NCBI RefSeq assembly: GCF_000688455.1
Contig: NZ_JIAL01000001.1
Coordinates: 2,387,001 to 2,451,000 of the forward strand
Length of the DNA: 64,000 nt
From: Pseudacidobacterium ailaaui
GTDB lineage: Bacteria > Acidobacteriota > Terriglobia > Terriglobales > Acidobacteriaceae
Direction: 5' to 3'
Shown piece by piece: positions 35,714-47,312 of the stretch. The position numbers were made by a program, and so were the translations under genes. The notes below the pieces were generated by a model. That model was not told the origin of the DNA. It did no database searches and was given only the letters and a program-made list of their open reading frames with translations. Within the stretch, counting starts at the first letter, position 1. Every line of letters starts with the position of its first letter.

Positions 35714-36766
35714 ATGGAAGCAAGTATCTGGATTTTTCTGCTGTTGAGTGTGCTGAAGGTCGCCGTCGTCACGGTGGTCCTGCTGACAGCGGTGGCGTAT
35801 ACGGTCCTTCTGGAGCGGAAAGTCGTTGGACGCATCCAGAACCGCTGGGGACCCAGCCGTGTCGGCCCCTTCGGGCTGTTGCAGCCCCTGGCCGATGGCA
35901 TCAAGCTCTTCCTGAAGGAAGACCTGTTGCCAACCCATGTGTACAAGCCGCTCTACATTCTTGCACCGGTGATTGCGCTGACCTGCGCGCTGATCTCGAT
36001 CGCCGTGGTCCCCTTCGGCAGAGAGATTTCCGTCAAAGGCGTCGATCTCTTTCAGATCTCCGACCTGAACATCGGCCTGCTGGTCATTCTTGGCGTTACC
36101 TCGGTGGGCGTGTACGGCATCGCCCTTTCCGGATGGTCTTCCAACAGTAAGTACTCGCTGCTGGGTGCGCTGCGTTCGAGTGCCCAGCTTGTGAGCTATG
36201 AGCTTGCTCTGGGGCTTTCCCTGGTCGGAGTGGTGTTGCGCGCCGGGTCCTTCCGCCTGCGCGATATCGTGGACATCCAGGCAACGCACGGGCTTCTTTC
36301 CTGGAACGTCTTTGGCGGACTCCAATTCGTGGCCTTCTTCATTTATCTGACTGCGGCCTATGCGGAAACCAACCGCGCTCCCTTTGATCTTCCGGAGGCG
36401 GAAAGCGAACTCACCGCTGGATACCATACCGAATACAGCTCGATGAAGTTTGCTATGTTCTTTATGGCTGAATACGCCAACATGATTACCGTAAGCTGCG
36501 TGGCCACCCTGCTGTTCCTAGGTGGATGGTCCAGCCCGTTTGGAAATCTTCTTTCGGCCTGGGGAGGGCCGGTGGTCCAGGCGCTGCTTCCGGTCTTCTG
36601 GTTTGTCGTCAAGGTATTTTTCTTCTTGTTTCTCTATATTTGGGTACGCGGAACACTGCCGCGTTTCCGTTACGACCAACTGATGGGCTTTGGCTGGAAG
36701 TTTCTGCTGCCCGTTGCAATTCTCAACATTATTGCGACAAGCCTCTGGCTGGCTTATCGCGCCTGA
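35714..36766 (+). CDS. nuoH: NADH-quinone oxidoreductase subunit H
   Basis: Membrane subunit that links the quinone site to the proton-pumping arm, 350 residues, eight predicted helices. Conserved elements are LLERKVVGRIQNRWGPSRVG, AETNRAPFDLPEAESELTAG (the functional acidic loop) and RGTLPRFRYDQLM. GGAAGG lies just before the ATG at 35714; the ORF extends to 35666 without support. The next gene is nuoJ; nuoI, normally between H and J, is missing. Confidence 0.95.
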   Translation: MEASIWIFLLLSVLKVAVVTVVLLTAVAYTVLLERKVVGRIQNRWGPSRVGPFGLLQPLADGIKLFLKEDLLPTHVYKPLYILAPVIALTCALISIAVVPFGREISVKGVDLFQISDLNIGLLVILGVTSVGVYGIALSGWSSNSKYSLLGALRSSAQLVSYELALGLSLVGVVLRAGSFRLRDIVDIQATHGLLSWNVFGGLQFVAFFIYLTAAYAETNRAPFDLPEAESELTAGYHTEYSSMKFAMFFMAEYANMITVSCVATLLFLGGWSSPFGNLLSAWGGPVVQALLPVFWFVVKVFFFLFLYIWVRGTLPRFRYDQLMGFGWKFLLPVAILNIIATSLWLAYRA

Positions 36767-36816
36767 GTAGAGTTAGAGCGCCGGGCCCGGCCCGGAACAG
36801 ATAGAAGTTCACGGAC

Positions 36817-37314
36817 ATGCACTTAGCTTTGTTCTTTATCTTCGGAGGGTTGTGCGTTGCAGGGGCCCTGAATCTGCTGTTGCAACGCCATCCTATCAAC
36901 AGCGCGCTGTCGCTGATTGTGGTGATGACCTCACTCGCTGTGCTGTATCTGCTGCTCGGAGCGGAATTTCTCGCCGCTGCGCAGGTCATCGTCTACTCCG
37001 GCGCAATCATGGTGCTGTTTACCTTTGTCATCATGCTGCTGAATGCCGGACGCGAAGAGAAGACCCACGGCAGCAAGGCCGCCTACATCGCCGGTATCCC
37101 GGGGGCGGCGGCGATCCTGGGGGTGCTGGCCTACATCTTTCTCAAGCAGGGCGATGCGCTCGGGTCGGCGAAGCTGGGCGAATCTCTGGTCACCACGCAG
37201 GACCTCAGCCGCGTGCTCTTTCGAGATCTTCTGCTGCCCTTCGAGGTCACCTCTGTACTGATCCTGGTTGCCATTCTGGGTGCTGTGGCGCTGGCAAGAA
37301 AGGGGCACGAATAG
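36817..37314 (+). CDS. nuoJ: NADH-quinone oxidoreductase subunit J
   Basis: Membrane subunit of complex I, 165 residues with five predicted helices. The broken-helix region near [19 protein letters not shown] is characteristic. It follows nuoH by 50 bases and ends one base before nuoK. Confidence 0.93.
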   Translation: MHLALFFIFGGLCVAGALNLLLQRHPINSALSLIVVMTSLAVLYLLLGAEFLAAAQVIVYSGAIMVLFTFVIMLLNAGREEKTHGSKAAYIAGIPGAAAILGVLAYIFLKQGDALGSAKLGESLVTTQDLSRVLFRDLLLPFEVTSVLILVAILGAVALARKGHE

Positions 37315-37315
37315 C

Positions 37316-37614
37316 ATGGTCCCCATCTCCTATTATCTGGTCCTGAGCGCGGTCCTGTTCTCGATTGGGGTCGGGGCGTTTCTCATCAAGCGCAACATTA
37401 TTACCGTCTTCATGTCCATTGAGCTGATGCTGAACGCGGTCAACCTGACCTTTGTTGCCTTCGCGCACCAGTGGCGGCACGTCAGCGGACAGATCTTTGT
37501 CTTCTTCGTCATGGTCGTGGCCGCAGCTGAAGCCGCAGTCGGGTTGGCGATCATCATCGCCATCTTCCGCACCCGCAATACCCTCAACGTTGACCAAGTG
37601 GATTTGATGAAACT

Positions 37615-37618
<4 letters not shown>
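37316..37618 (+). CDS. nuoK: NADH-quinone oxidoreductase subunit K
   Basis: MrpC-like antiporter-related membrane subunit, 100 residues with three helices, including the conserved Glu in [16 protein letters not shown] 37316 follows the nuoJ stop by one base. Its own stop overlaps the nuoL start (ATGA). Confidence 0.94.
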
Positions 37619-39654
<2,036 letters not shown>

Positions 39655-39668
39655 GTGCGCAAATGGTC

Positions 39669-39756
39669 CGTCATTTCTGAAGGTAGAGAGTGGCGAAGAA
39701 CCTCAACAGAGGATGCAGTGCGAGGGTTCTTCCTGGTCCTGGCCGCGAGAATGACG
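39669..39756. repeat. REP-like palindromic element between nuoL and nuoM
   Basis: An 88-base region with nested inverted arms: CGTCATT pairs with AATGACG at the ends, and GAAGAACCTC with GAGGGTTCTTC inside. It resembles dispersed palindromic intergenic repeats and could fold in RNA. Confidence 0.5.
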
Positions 39757-39784
39757 ACCGAAAAGTCATAGAAGGAACGTATTC

Positions 39785-41299
39785 GTGTTGAACGATTCCA
39801 TCCTGTCGCTGATTACGTTTGTGCCCACCGCAGGCGCATTCGTCGTCGCCTTTCTGCCGAGGCGGGGAAAGACGATCCAGTGGTTTACGCTGCTGGTCAC
39901 GCTTGCCACCTTCGTGCTCACACTCCATCTGCCCGCACATTTCCACTATGGGCAGACAGGATTTCAGTTTGAGCAGGACCGCTCCTGGATCACCAGCCCC
40001 AACATCCGCTACCACGTTGGGGTGGACGGCATCTCGACCTGGCTGGTCGTGCTGGTCGGATTTCTGGGGCCGCTGGCCGTGCTCGCATCCTGGAATGCCA
40101 TCTCCACGCGGACCAAGGAATTCTACTTTCTCTTCCTCATCCAGCAGACGGCCATGCTTGGCGTCTTTGTCGCGCTCGACATGTTCCTCTACTATGCCTT
40201 CTGGGAGCTGTCGCTGGTCCCCATGGCCATTCTCATCGCCATGTTCGGACGCAATCGCGGCCCGCAGGCTGCCATCAAGTTCTTCCTCTACACCTTCATC
40301 CCGTCGGCGCTGCTGCTGGTTGCACTGCTCTGGCTCTACGCAAAGACAGGTACCTTCGACTTTGTCGAGACACAGAAGTTTCTTCTCCGCAACGGTGCGT
40401 TGCTTTCGCCGCAGTCTCTCTGGTGGGTGTCGCTGGCCTTCCTGGTGGCCTTCGCAGTCAAAGTCCCCGTCTTCCCGCTCCATGGATGGCTTGCGGATGT
40501 CTTTTCAGAAGCGCCGACCGCCATGGCAATGGTCGTGGCCGGAAAGCTCGGCCTCTATTCCATCATTCGCTTCAACCTCGGGCTGTTCCCTGAACAGTCG
40601 CGGCAGATTGCGCCCCTCATGGTCGCGCTTGCTGTCATCGGCATCATCTACGGGGCCCTGGTCGCCCTCGTGCAGGAGGACATGAAGCGCCTCATCGCCT
40701 TCTCCACTGTCGGCCACCTCAGCTTCGTGACCCTCGCCATCTTCTGCTTTACGGTGGTGGGGCTGAACGGGGCGGTCTTTCAGATCATCAACCATGAACT
40801 CTCCGGCGCTGCCTTTCTCATCCTGCTCGGCATCCTGTATGAGCGTTACGGTACCTATGAAATGTCCCAGTACGGCGGCCTGGCATCAAAGTTGCCGCGC
40901 ATGGCGACCCTCTATATCATCACCGCGCTCTCGCTTGTTGGCCTGCCCATCCTCAACGGTTTCGTTGGCGAGTTCCTGATTCTCAGCTCCAGCTACGGCG
41001 TGCATCCCGGCTGGACCATCGCCGCTACCACAGGGGTCATTCTCAGCGCAGCTTACATGCTGGGCCTCATCCAGAGGGTCTTTTACGGGCAGGAATCCGC
41101 GCTCGTAGCCAGCAGGCCGGCTTCTGATGTGGTCGCGCGGGAAGGCTTTGCGCTCGTGCCCGCTGCTGTGCTGATGCTGGTTCTTGGCGTTGCCTCGCCT
41201 TACTGGATCCGCGCCATCCATACCGCGGTCAGCGGACTGGCGCAGAGCGTGGCGCACGTCACCTCGACCCTTACCACCAACGTGGCGGAGAAGCGATAA
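39785..41299 (+). CDS. nuoM: NADH-quinone oxidoreductase subunit M
   Basis: Proton-pumping, antiporter-like subunit, 504 residues, 14 helices expected. Key motifs are YYAFWELSLVPMAILIAMFG (essential Glu) and the VKVPVFPLHGWLADVFSEAP segment (functional Lys region). It starts with GTG 39785 (TTG 39788 is an alternative), with AAGGA upstream, after a palindromic intergenic element. nuoN starts immediately at its stop. Confidence 0.95.
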   Translation: MLNDSILSLITFVPTAGAFVVAFLPRRGKTIQWFTLLVTLATFVLTLHLPAHFHYGQTGFQFEQDRSWITSPNIRYHVGVDGISTWLVVLVGFLGPLAVLASWNAISTRTKEFYFLFLIQQTAMLGVFVALDMFLYYAFWELSLVPMAILIAMFGRNRGPQAAIKFFLYTFIPSALLLVALLWLYAKTGTFDFVETQKFLLRNGALLSPQSLWWVSLAFLVAFAVKVPVFPLHGWLADVFSEAPTAMAMVVAGKLGLYSIIRFNLGLFPEQSRQIAPLMVALAVIGIIYGALVALVQEDMKRLIAFSTVGHLSFVTLAIFCFTVVGLNGAVFQIINHELSGAAFLILLGILYERYGTYEMSQYGGLASKLPRMATLYIITALSLVGLPILNGFVGEFLILSSSYGVHPGWTIAATTGVILSAAYMLGLIQRVFYGQESALVASRPASDVVAREGFALVPAAVLMLVLGVASPYWIRAIHTAVSGLAQSVAHVTSTLTTNVAEKR

Positions 41300-42769
41300 A
41301 TGAACATGCAATTGGCCCGTATTCTCCCCGAAGTCGTCCTTACCATCACCGGCGTCCTCATTATGCTCGCCGAGCCCATGCTGGCCAGGAATGCAAGCCG
41401 CAGGCCGCTCGGCTGGTTTGCCATTCTTGGTACGCTTGCCGCACTTTTCGCAAGCCTCTGGCAACTGCATCTCCCGGACGGGACCGCCTACTACGGAACG
41501 GTGCAAACCGATGTCTACAGCGTCTTTTTCCACGTGCTGATTGCCGGAATCGTGCTGGCAACATTGCTCGTTGCCCTGGACTCGATGGACCGCGAAGCTG
41601 AAAGCGTCGGCGAATTTTTCGCCCTCATCTGCTTTGGCGCCACCGGTATGATGCTCATGACATCCGCCGTCGAGCTGCTCCTGGTCTTTATTGGTCTTGA
41701 AATCTCTTCCATCTCGACCTACATCATGGCCTGCTTCCGCCGCCGGAGCGCCAAGGGGCCTGAATCAGCCATCAAGTATTTCCTCCTTGGCTCATTTGCC
41801 ACAGCATTCTTCCTCTACGGTATTGCGCTCGTCTTCGGCGCTACCGGCACCACTGCCATTGCGGCCATTGCCGGGCTACTCACTGTCAGCCAGACGCCGG
41901 TTCTTGCCGTCATTGGACTGGCGATGATTCTCATCGGCATCGGCTTCAAGGTCTCCGCCGCGCCATTCCAGGTCTGGACGCCCGATGTTTACGAAGGTGC
42001 TCCTTCGCCGGTCGTCGGACTGATGTCCACTGCACCTAAGGCCGCGGCCTTTGCCGTTCTGCTCCGTATCCTCTACGTTGCCTTCCCGCTGCTGCATCAT
42101 CACTGGCAGCCCCTGGTCTGGTGGATGGCCGTGCTCTCCATGTGCGTGGGGAACCTCGGCGCTTTGCGGCAGCAAAACGTCAAGCGGATGCTGGCCTACT
42201 CCTCCATTGCGCACGCAGGATACCTATTGGCCGCCTTCACCGCGCTCTCACAGGAAGGCATTGCCGCCGCCAGTTTTTACGCCATGACCTATGCAGCCAT
42301 GAATGTGGGCATCTTTGCTGTCATCAGCCATGCCGGAGGTTTCAGCGACCGCCTCACCCTCATTCAGGACTACCGGGGCCTTGCCTACCGCTCGCCTTTG
42401 CTCGGCGGCGCCATGGCCTTCTTTCTGATTTCGCTCATTGGCATCCCGTTTACGGGCGGTTTCTTCGGCAAGTTTTATGTCTTTGCCGCGGCACTCCACT
42501 CGGGCATGGTCTGGCTCACCATCATTGGACTAATCAACAGCGGTATCGCCGCCTACTACTACCTGAAGCTGCTGGCATCGGTTTACTCTAAGCCTGTCCA
42601 CACGGACTTGCTGGATGGTATTCCGCGTCCCACAGTTCCTCTGCTGCTTGCGCTGGTCTTGACGGTTGCCGCCACCTTGATTCTGGGCATTGTGCCGGGG
42701 CAGGCACTTTCGCTAGCCAGAGCAGGGGCCAACACACTGGCCCCCTTCGTGACCACGGCCATGAAGTAG
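41300..42769 (+). CDS. nuoN: NADH-quinone oxidoreductase subunit N
   Basis: Third antiporter-like pumping subunit, 489 residues. Elements include [19 protein letters not shown] and the [19 protein letters not shown] loop. The ATG is the first base after the nuoM stop. A strong hairpin follows, closing the operon. Confidence 0.95.
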   Translation: MNMQLARILPEVVLTITGVLIMLAEPMLARNASRRPLGWFAILGTLAALFASLWQLHLPDGTAYYGTVQTDVYSVFFHVLIAGIVLATLLVALDSMDREAESVGEFFALICFGATGMMLMTSAVELLLVFIGLEISSISTYIMACFRRRSAKGPESAIKYFLLGSFATAFFLYGIALVFGATGTTAIAAIAGLLTVSQTPVLAVIGLAMILIGIGFKVSAAPFQVWTPDVYEGAPSPVVGLMSTAPKAAAFAVLLRILYVAFPLLHHHWQPLVWWMAVLSMCVGNLGALRQQNVKRMLAYSSIAHAGYLLAAFTALSQEGIAAASFYAMTYAAMNVGIFAVISHAGGFSDRLTLIQDYRGLAYRSPLLGGAMAFFLISLIGIPFTGGFFGKFYVFAAALHSGMVWLTIIGLINSGIAAYYYLKLLASVYSKPVHTDLLDGIPRPTVPLLLALVLTVAATLILGIVPGQALSLARAGANTLAPFVTTAMK

Positions 42770-42773
42770 TTCC

Positions 42774-42814
42774 AGAGCAGGGCCTGTCTGTTTTTCAGTA
42801 CAGGCCCTTGCTCT
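42774..42814. terminator. Strong hairpin ending the nuo operon
   Basis: AGAGCAGGGCCTGT pairs with ACAGGCCCTTGCTCT (single-base bulges), and an inner CTG/CAG pair closes a TTTTT loop. It lies just after nuoN and before the convergent exported-protein gene, so it may act in both directions. No external T-run. Confidence 0.65.
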
Positions 42815-42843
42815 CGTCGTCGCGTATAGAAAGCTTCCCGGTT

Positions 42844-43605
42844 TCATTCGCTTCCATTGCCTGGAGGCGTAAATTCCACTCCAGCCTGCTGGTTGACCCG
42901 GAGCGTGGCCGCAAGGTCAATGCTGCTCAGTGGGATCTCCGGTCTGCGTCCCGTAGAGGCCGCATCGTCGAGCACATACAGGGTCGTGCCGGTCATCGCA
43001 TAGTTGCGGACCTGCTGGGTGTGGCCGTCTTTGAAGACCAGAGTGACAGCGGCAAGAGTCAGCGGCGGAGACGCGGCCGTCGGTGGCGGCGGATATTCTT
43101 GGTTCGATGCTGCACGCTGCTGTGTTCCTTGCTCTGGCTGTGGCTCCGGGTCTGCAGAGCGCTGCATCGCATTCTCCGGGGGGAGCTCCATGCCAGAGTC
43201 AGTCGCGTCTACGCTGTATGGTCCGTCCCACCAGGCGTTCAGCAGGCCCGGAACCAGATAGGTGGAGTTGGCATAAAAGTAGGGAACGTAGGTCCTGCGG
43301 TCGTGGTCGCCTCGGCCTCGATAAGGCGGCCTGTGCCCGCCGCGATACCAGTTTGCATTCCGTCCAAAACCATAGGGAAGGCGATATGGCGCCGCTGCTG
43401 GAAAGCGGGAAGAGAAATGCAACCGGTATGGCGAAGGAAAGGGGGCACTGCGTGGAGCGAAAGCAAAAGCAGGAGAGGATGCAGAACGGAACCCGCCCAC
43501 AGGATGAGGCGCAGAGAAGCCGCCTCCCATGTGCGCCACGCGCTGCGCTTCCAGAGGCACGCAGATCAGTCCGGCAAGCAACGGGAGTGTCAGAAGGCCA
43601 CGCAT
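42844..43605 (-). CDS. Exported Arg/Pro/Tyr-rich protein, unknown function
   Basis: Hypothetical exported protein of 253 residues with signal peptide MRGLLTLPLLAGLICVPLEAQ. The mature N-terminal half is low-complexity and rich in Pro, Arg, Gly, Phe and Tyr. The C-terminal part (about 185-245) looks like a small beta domain (VTLVFKDGHTQQVRNYAM, then IPLSSIDLAATLRVNQQAG). It is downstream of the TPR-secretin gene by 90 bases on the same strand and may act in the cell envelope with it. Family not recognised. Confidence 0.65.
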   Translation of the reverse strand: MRGLLTLPLLAGLICVPLEAQRVAHMGGGFSAPHPVGGFRSASSPAFAFAPRSAPFPSPYRLHFSSRFPAAAPYRLPYGFGRNANWYRGGHRPPYRGRGDHDRRTYVPYFYANSTYLVPGLLNAWWDGPYSVDATDSGMELPPENAMQRSADPEPQPEQGTQQRAASNQEYPPPPTAASPPLTLAAVTLVFKDGHTQQVRNYAMTGTTLYVLDDAASTGRRPEIPLSSIDLAATLRVNQQAGVEFTPPGNGSE

Positions 43606-43695
43606 CCTCGGGGACCTTTCTTCTTCCTTATCTCATTAGACGCCTGTTTCTGGCCGGATGTTCGGAGAATTTTCAGCAGACGGAAAGCATCTGGC

Positions 43696-45552
43696 TCAAT
43701 GCACAGGCAACATGACCATCTGGCCCGCGGGATGAGGATGGCTGAGGCGGACAATATAAGGGGTAATCAGAACGACCATTTTCGATGTGGTCACATCGGT
43801 ATTCTGGTTTGCCGTGGCCTGTAAGAATCCCGGCAGTTCGCTCAGCCCGGGGAGGCCGCTGACCGCCAGGCTTTGCTGCTTCGTCAGGTTACTGACCACC
43901 AGGGCGCTTTCCCCTTTGGCCAGCGTCACAAAGCCCGTATACTGCCGGTTGCTGAGGATTGGGTTGCCATCCAAAGTTTGTCCGGTAAGCGAGGTAATTT
44001 TCAGGTCCAGCTTCAAGGAGACGTCGCGGCCCTGCTGGATCCGCGGCGTGGCGGTCAGAGTCAACCCCAGGTCCTGGTACTGCACCTGAGGAATCGTGGC
44101 GTTCAGGCTGCTCTCCAATGCAGCGGCGCTGATGCCCAGGTTCTGCAAGTAGCTGGAAAGTCCGGCCTGGGAGATGCCGTTAATGCTGAGCGACGTTCCG
44201 GCAAGATTGGAGTAAGTGGAGGTAATGATCGGATAGCGAGTGCCGCTGCGGAAGGTGGCCTCGTCCTGGTCCTGCACCCGGAGCTGCACGTGGTCAATTT
44301 CCCGCGTCTCCGACGAGTTGAGGCTGAGGTTCAGGGTTGCACCTTGGTCCAGTGTGATGCCGCTCTCCGTGATTCCCCCGCCAAAGAGTGCAAAGGGCTG
44401 GTTAAAGACCGTTCCTGTTACCGCGCCGGAGGCAATCAGAATGGCGACGATCGCCAGATTATCGCCAGCATTGGCCAGACCCGAGGCGATGATCTGCTGG
44501 ACCGCGCTCTGATTGTTCTGGAGGATCTGGTTGACTTCTGACGGGACGTTGAAAACGGTGGTCTGTTGCGGTAACTGTGCGCCCAGGTTGACCAGGCGCG
44601 ACTGGTCAATCTCATAAAGCCGCAGGTCCAGCAGGACCTGACTGCGGCCTTCCAACAGTCCGGCCAGGGTGCGGTTCAGTGCGGCCACGCGCTCTTGCGG
44701 TCCGCGTACCGTCAGCGTGTGCTGCTGCTGTTCGACGGTTGCCTGCTGGATTTCAAAGACCTGGCGGACGGCATTGCCAATCTCCGTGGCTTCCTCCTGC
44801 GTCAGACCCGGCAGGTAGACCGTTTCTGTCACCTGCCGCTCATATTTCGCGCGGTTCTCTTTGGTGTCGGCGGCAACCAGGACCCGTTTTTCGTCCAGTG
44901 GAACAAAAAATGTCCCGGTGGCCAGCTTCAGCAATTGCGCAGCCTGGGCAAAATCCACATTGTCTGCATCAAAGCGGACACTCTGGCTGGGGACCGAGGA
45001 ATCCAGTGTGGGCTGGATGCCGTATGCATCCAATACCTGCCGGACCACGTCTGTTCCCGGACCCTGCAGGTGAAAGCTGGCCACCGCTGTGTCTGGAGCA
45101 AGCTGCACGGCTGGAGACGGCTGCTCTGCGGCAGGCATCACCAGAGCGCGGCGGGGTACAACGTCTTCCGTCAGCTCATCCAGATGCTGTGCGACGATCG
45201 GATTCTGCGGGTCCAGCCTGTATGCTTCCGTCAGAGAAGCGCGTGCCTTTGCCTCGTCACCAAGCAGGCGGGCCTTGCTTGCCTCCTGGACAAGCTGCGT
45301 CACCAGGTGCTCTTTGGCAATGGTGAGGGAAGCCGCATAGTCGCGATGGCTGGGGTCCAGCTCCGTAGCACGCTCAAAGTCCCGGATGGCCCCGCGCAGG
45401 TCGTCCTTTTCCATCGCCTTGGCGCCTTCCACAAAGGCCCGGGTCGCCGCTGCAGGGTCATGCTTGCGAGGAGGATTCTGCGCGTAAGCTGCAATGCCCG
45501 TAAGCATCAGCGTCACCATGCAGGTCCGGCAAGGGAAGCGGCGCAGCATCAT
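43696..45552 (-). CDS. TPR-secretin fusion, orphan outer-membrane secretin-like protein
   Basis: Exported protein of 618 residues. The signal peptide is followed by TPR-like helices (about 35-135: GAKAMEKDDLRGAIRDFERA), then an N-domain (SFHLQGPGTDVVRQVLDAYG) like those of secretins. The C-terminal secretin core ends with SGLPGLSELPGFLQA and SKMVVLITPYIV, typical of GspD/PilQ. It could form the outer-membrane pore of a type II or type IV pilus-related machine, but no other such gene is in the window. The start ATG overlaps the HAD gene stop (ATGATG with TGA inside). The residues between core blocks contain a long Ala/Gly-rich stretch. Confidence 0.82.
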   Translation of the reverse strand: MMLRRFPCRTCMVTLMLTGIAAYAQNPPRKHDPAAATRAFVEGAKAMEKDDLRGAIRDFERATELDPSHRDYAASLTIAKEHLVTQLVQEASKARLLGDEAKARASLTEAYRLDPQNPIVAQHLDELTEDVVPRRALVMPAAEQPSPAVQLAPDTAVASFHLQGPGTDVVRQVLDAYGIQPTLDSSVPSQSVRFDADNVDFAQAAQLLKLATGTFFVPLDEKRVLVAADTKENRAKYERQVTETVYLPGLTQEEATEIGNAVRQVFEIQQATVEQQQHTLTVRGPQERVAALNRTLAGLLEGRSQVLLDLRLYEIDQSRLVNLGAQLPQQTTVFNVPSEVNQILQNNQSAVQQIIASGLANAGDNLAIVAILIASGAVTGTVFNQPFALFGGGITESGITLDQGATLNLSLNSSETREIDHVQLRVQDQDEATFRSGTRYPIITSTYSNLAGTSLSINGISQAGLSSYLQNLGISAAALESSLNATIPQVQYQDLGLTLTATPRIQQGRDVSLKLDLKITSLTGQTLDGNPILSNRQYTGFVTLAKGESALVVSNLTKQQSLAVSGLPGLSELPGFLQATANQNTDVTTSKMVVLITPYIVRLSHPHPAGQMVMLPVH

Positions 45553-46337
45553 GATGGCGTACTCAGAAGATCGGCCAGGGTAGAGACGCAGGCCTCAGGC
45601 TGGTGTTGCATCAGTTCGTCGAAGCTGTAGTGGCCTGTCGCCACGGCGATGGTGGGCAGGCCGTTGTCCCGTGCCGCTGCGATGTCGAAGGGTGTGTCGC
45701 CGATGACACATACGCTGGCCTCCGGCCCGGCCAGGGAGCGCGCCAGCGAAAGCGCATGAGCAATCATGTCTTTGCGGGCCACGAAATGGTCGCTGAAGCC
45801 CCCGAAACGGAACCAGTGGCGGATCCCGAGCACCTCCAGCTTGAGCCAGCCGATGGCCTCCAGGTTGCCTGTACCCACTCCCAGGACTGCGCCTCTTTGG
45901 TGCAGGAAGGAGAGCACCTCATCCACCCCGGGCATCTTCACCAGGTCCATCTGCGATTTCTGCTCTGCAACCAGCGAACACATGCAGTCAAAGACCGCCT
46001 TCAGATGCGGCTCCCAGTGTTCCGGGTCCAGCTCCGCAAGGCGAAAGGCATCGTACAGAATTCCGGGGTCCGTGTTGCCGCTCAGGGTCACGCCATCCAG
46101 CACCAGCTCCCGGCCCAGGACCTGGCGCACGCTTTCAGCAAAAGAATTGTAGTGAATGCGGTCGCGACTGCGCAGCAGGGTGCCGTCAATGTCAAACAGA
46201 TAAGCGTTCTGTTTGTCCCAGCAAAACCCAGGCCGGAAAAAAACGCGCTGCTGTGTCGGCGCAGAAGTCGGTGCGGAATGGCTCAAGGAAAACAGGGTCC
46301 TTTTCGAAGTATCTGTCTTCAGGGTAAAGCACGGCAC
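45549..46337 (-). CDS. HAD-superfamily phosphatase
   Basis: Haloacid-dehalogenase-like hydrolase of 262 residues as drawn. The nucleophile motif is YLFDIDGTLLRSRDR, motif II VGVGTGNLEA, and motif III/IV CVIGDTPFDIAAARDN. The substrate is unknown; phosphoglycolate-phosphatase-like proteins have this architecture. The start is uncertain, because the catalytic domain begins near residue 45 and the first 40 residues look unconserved. Its stop overlaps the secretin start by 4 bases, which suggests coupled translation. Confidence 0.82.
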   Translation of the reverse strand: MPCFTLKTDTSKRTLFSLSHSAPTSAPTQQRVFFRPGFCWDKQNAYLFDIDGTLLRSRDRIHYNSFAESVRQVLGRELVLDGVTLSGNTDPGILYDAFRLAELDPEHWEPHLKAVFDCMCSLVAEQKSQMDLVKMPGVDEVLSFLHQRGAVLGVGTGNLEAIGWLKLEVLGIRHWFRFGGFSDHFVARKDMIAHALSLARSLAGPEASVCVIGDTPFDIAAARDNGLPTIAVATGHYSFDELMQHQPEACVSTLADLLSTPS

Positions 46338-46360
46338 GCTTCAGCGCGAGAGTTACTGCT

Positions 46361-46657
46361 TTAGGAAGAAACGCCGAATCGCGTGGTCCCTGGCCTTACT
46401 TCAAATACAGGACGCTCGCTACGCGGCGGACGCTTGAGCCCGAGGCGGACCTGCGTAGGGTCAATTTCCAGCTCTGCCAGGGTGCGGCTGAGCGTGTTGC
46501 GGTGCATGCCGAGCTCTTTTGCTGCCTTGCACTGGTTTCCCCTGTGGTGCGCCAGCACGGTCATCAGATAACGGCGCTTGAATTCACGCACAGCCTCAGC
46601 GTAAGTAATGCCACCCGCGTGCATTGCGGCCACAAGATTTTCCAGTTCGCGTTTCAC
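46361..46657 (-). CDS. Fis-type helix-turn-helix protein
   Basis: Small DNA-binding protein of 98 residues. The C-terminal half of residues about 1-65 matches the Fis-type HTH (AHHRGNQCKAAKELGMHRNT LSR, shown in two parts). The last 30 residues are a Pro/Arg-rich tail. GTG 46657 has GAGG six bases upstream. It could regulate neighbouring genes or act globally like Fis; the length is similar to Fis (98). It is in the same orientation as cvpA and the HAD gene. Confidence 0.82.
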   Translation of the reverse strand: MKRELENLVAAMHAGGITYAEAVREFKRRYLMTVLAHHRGNQCKAAKELGMHRNTLSRTLAELEIDPTQVRLGLKRPPRSERPVFEVRPGTTRFGVSS

Positions 46658-46701
46658 AAGTACCTCGTTTCTCTTTTTTCCGGCTTTTCTCCGGTCAGCA
46701 T

Positions 46702-47238
46702 TCAGGCCTGCGGTCTCAGCCAGTCCGGCTGCGCATTGCGGATCATTTTTACTCCCATCCGAATGCGCTGGCCCAGGTCAGACGGCGTCACCATCGCTGC
46801 CTCATGTGCAGCAGAAAGAAAATATGGCGCCAGTCTGGACCTTTCCATCCATCCTGGATGAGGCAGAAAAGCTGCTACGGCCATGACGCCGAGCGTAACC
46901 AGCACACATCCCTTGACCAGACCAAAGGCCGCGCCCATAAGGCGATCGGCCCAGCCCAGCCCGATCGACCGGACCGACCATCGGATGAACCGCCCGGTCA
47001 GACCGGCTGCAATCATGACGGCTACGGCAATTGCCACAAAGGCAATGGCCTCTGCAACTCCGGGGGGATGAATCCATCGCTCCGTCCAGGGGAGGAGCTT
47101 CTGGTAGTTCCAGCTGGCCAGGAGCAGTCCTGCAAAAACTCCGGCAAGCGAGAAGGCCTCTACAAAAAAGCCATGCTTTGCCGCGCTTAAAACAGACACA
47201 ATCAGGATGATGACAATCGCCCAATCCAAAAGTGTCAT
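46702..47238 (-). CDS. cvpA: CvpA-family membrane protein
   Basis: Inner-membrane protein of 178 residues with four predicted helices; the CvpA family is needed for colicin V production in E. coli and for stress or biofilm traits elsewhere. MTLLDWAIVIILIVS and RLMGAAFGLVKGCVL are the typical start and central helix. It follows purC by 74 bases on the same strand, an arrangement reminiscent of the cvpA-purF link in enterobacteria. Confidence 0.85.
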   Translation of the reverse strand: MTLLDWAIVIILIVSVLSAAKHGFFVEAFSLAGVFAGLLLASWNYQKLLPWTERWIHPPGVAEAIAFVAIAVAVMIAAGLTGRFIRWSVRSIGLGWADRLMGAAFGLVKGCVLVTLGVMAVAAFLPHPGWMERSRLAPYFLSAAHEAAMVTPSDLGQRIRMGVKMIRNAQPDWLRPQA

Positions 47239-47312
47239 GCGCGGTCTGTTTCCTCTATGGCCCGCCCGGGCCTTCAGGACCGTGGAGCGGACCCTATACT
47301 GGTTTTATTGTT

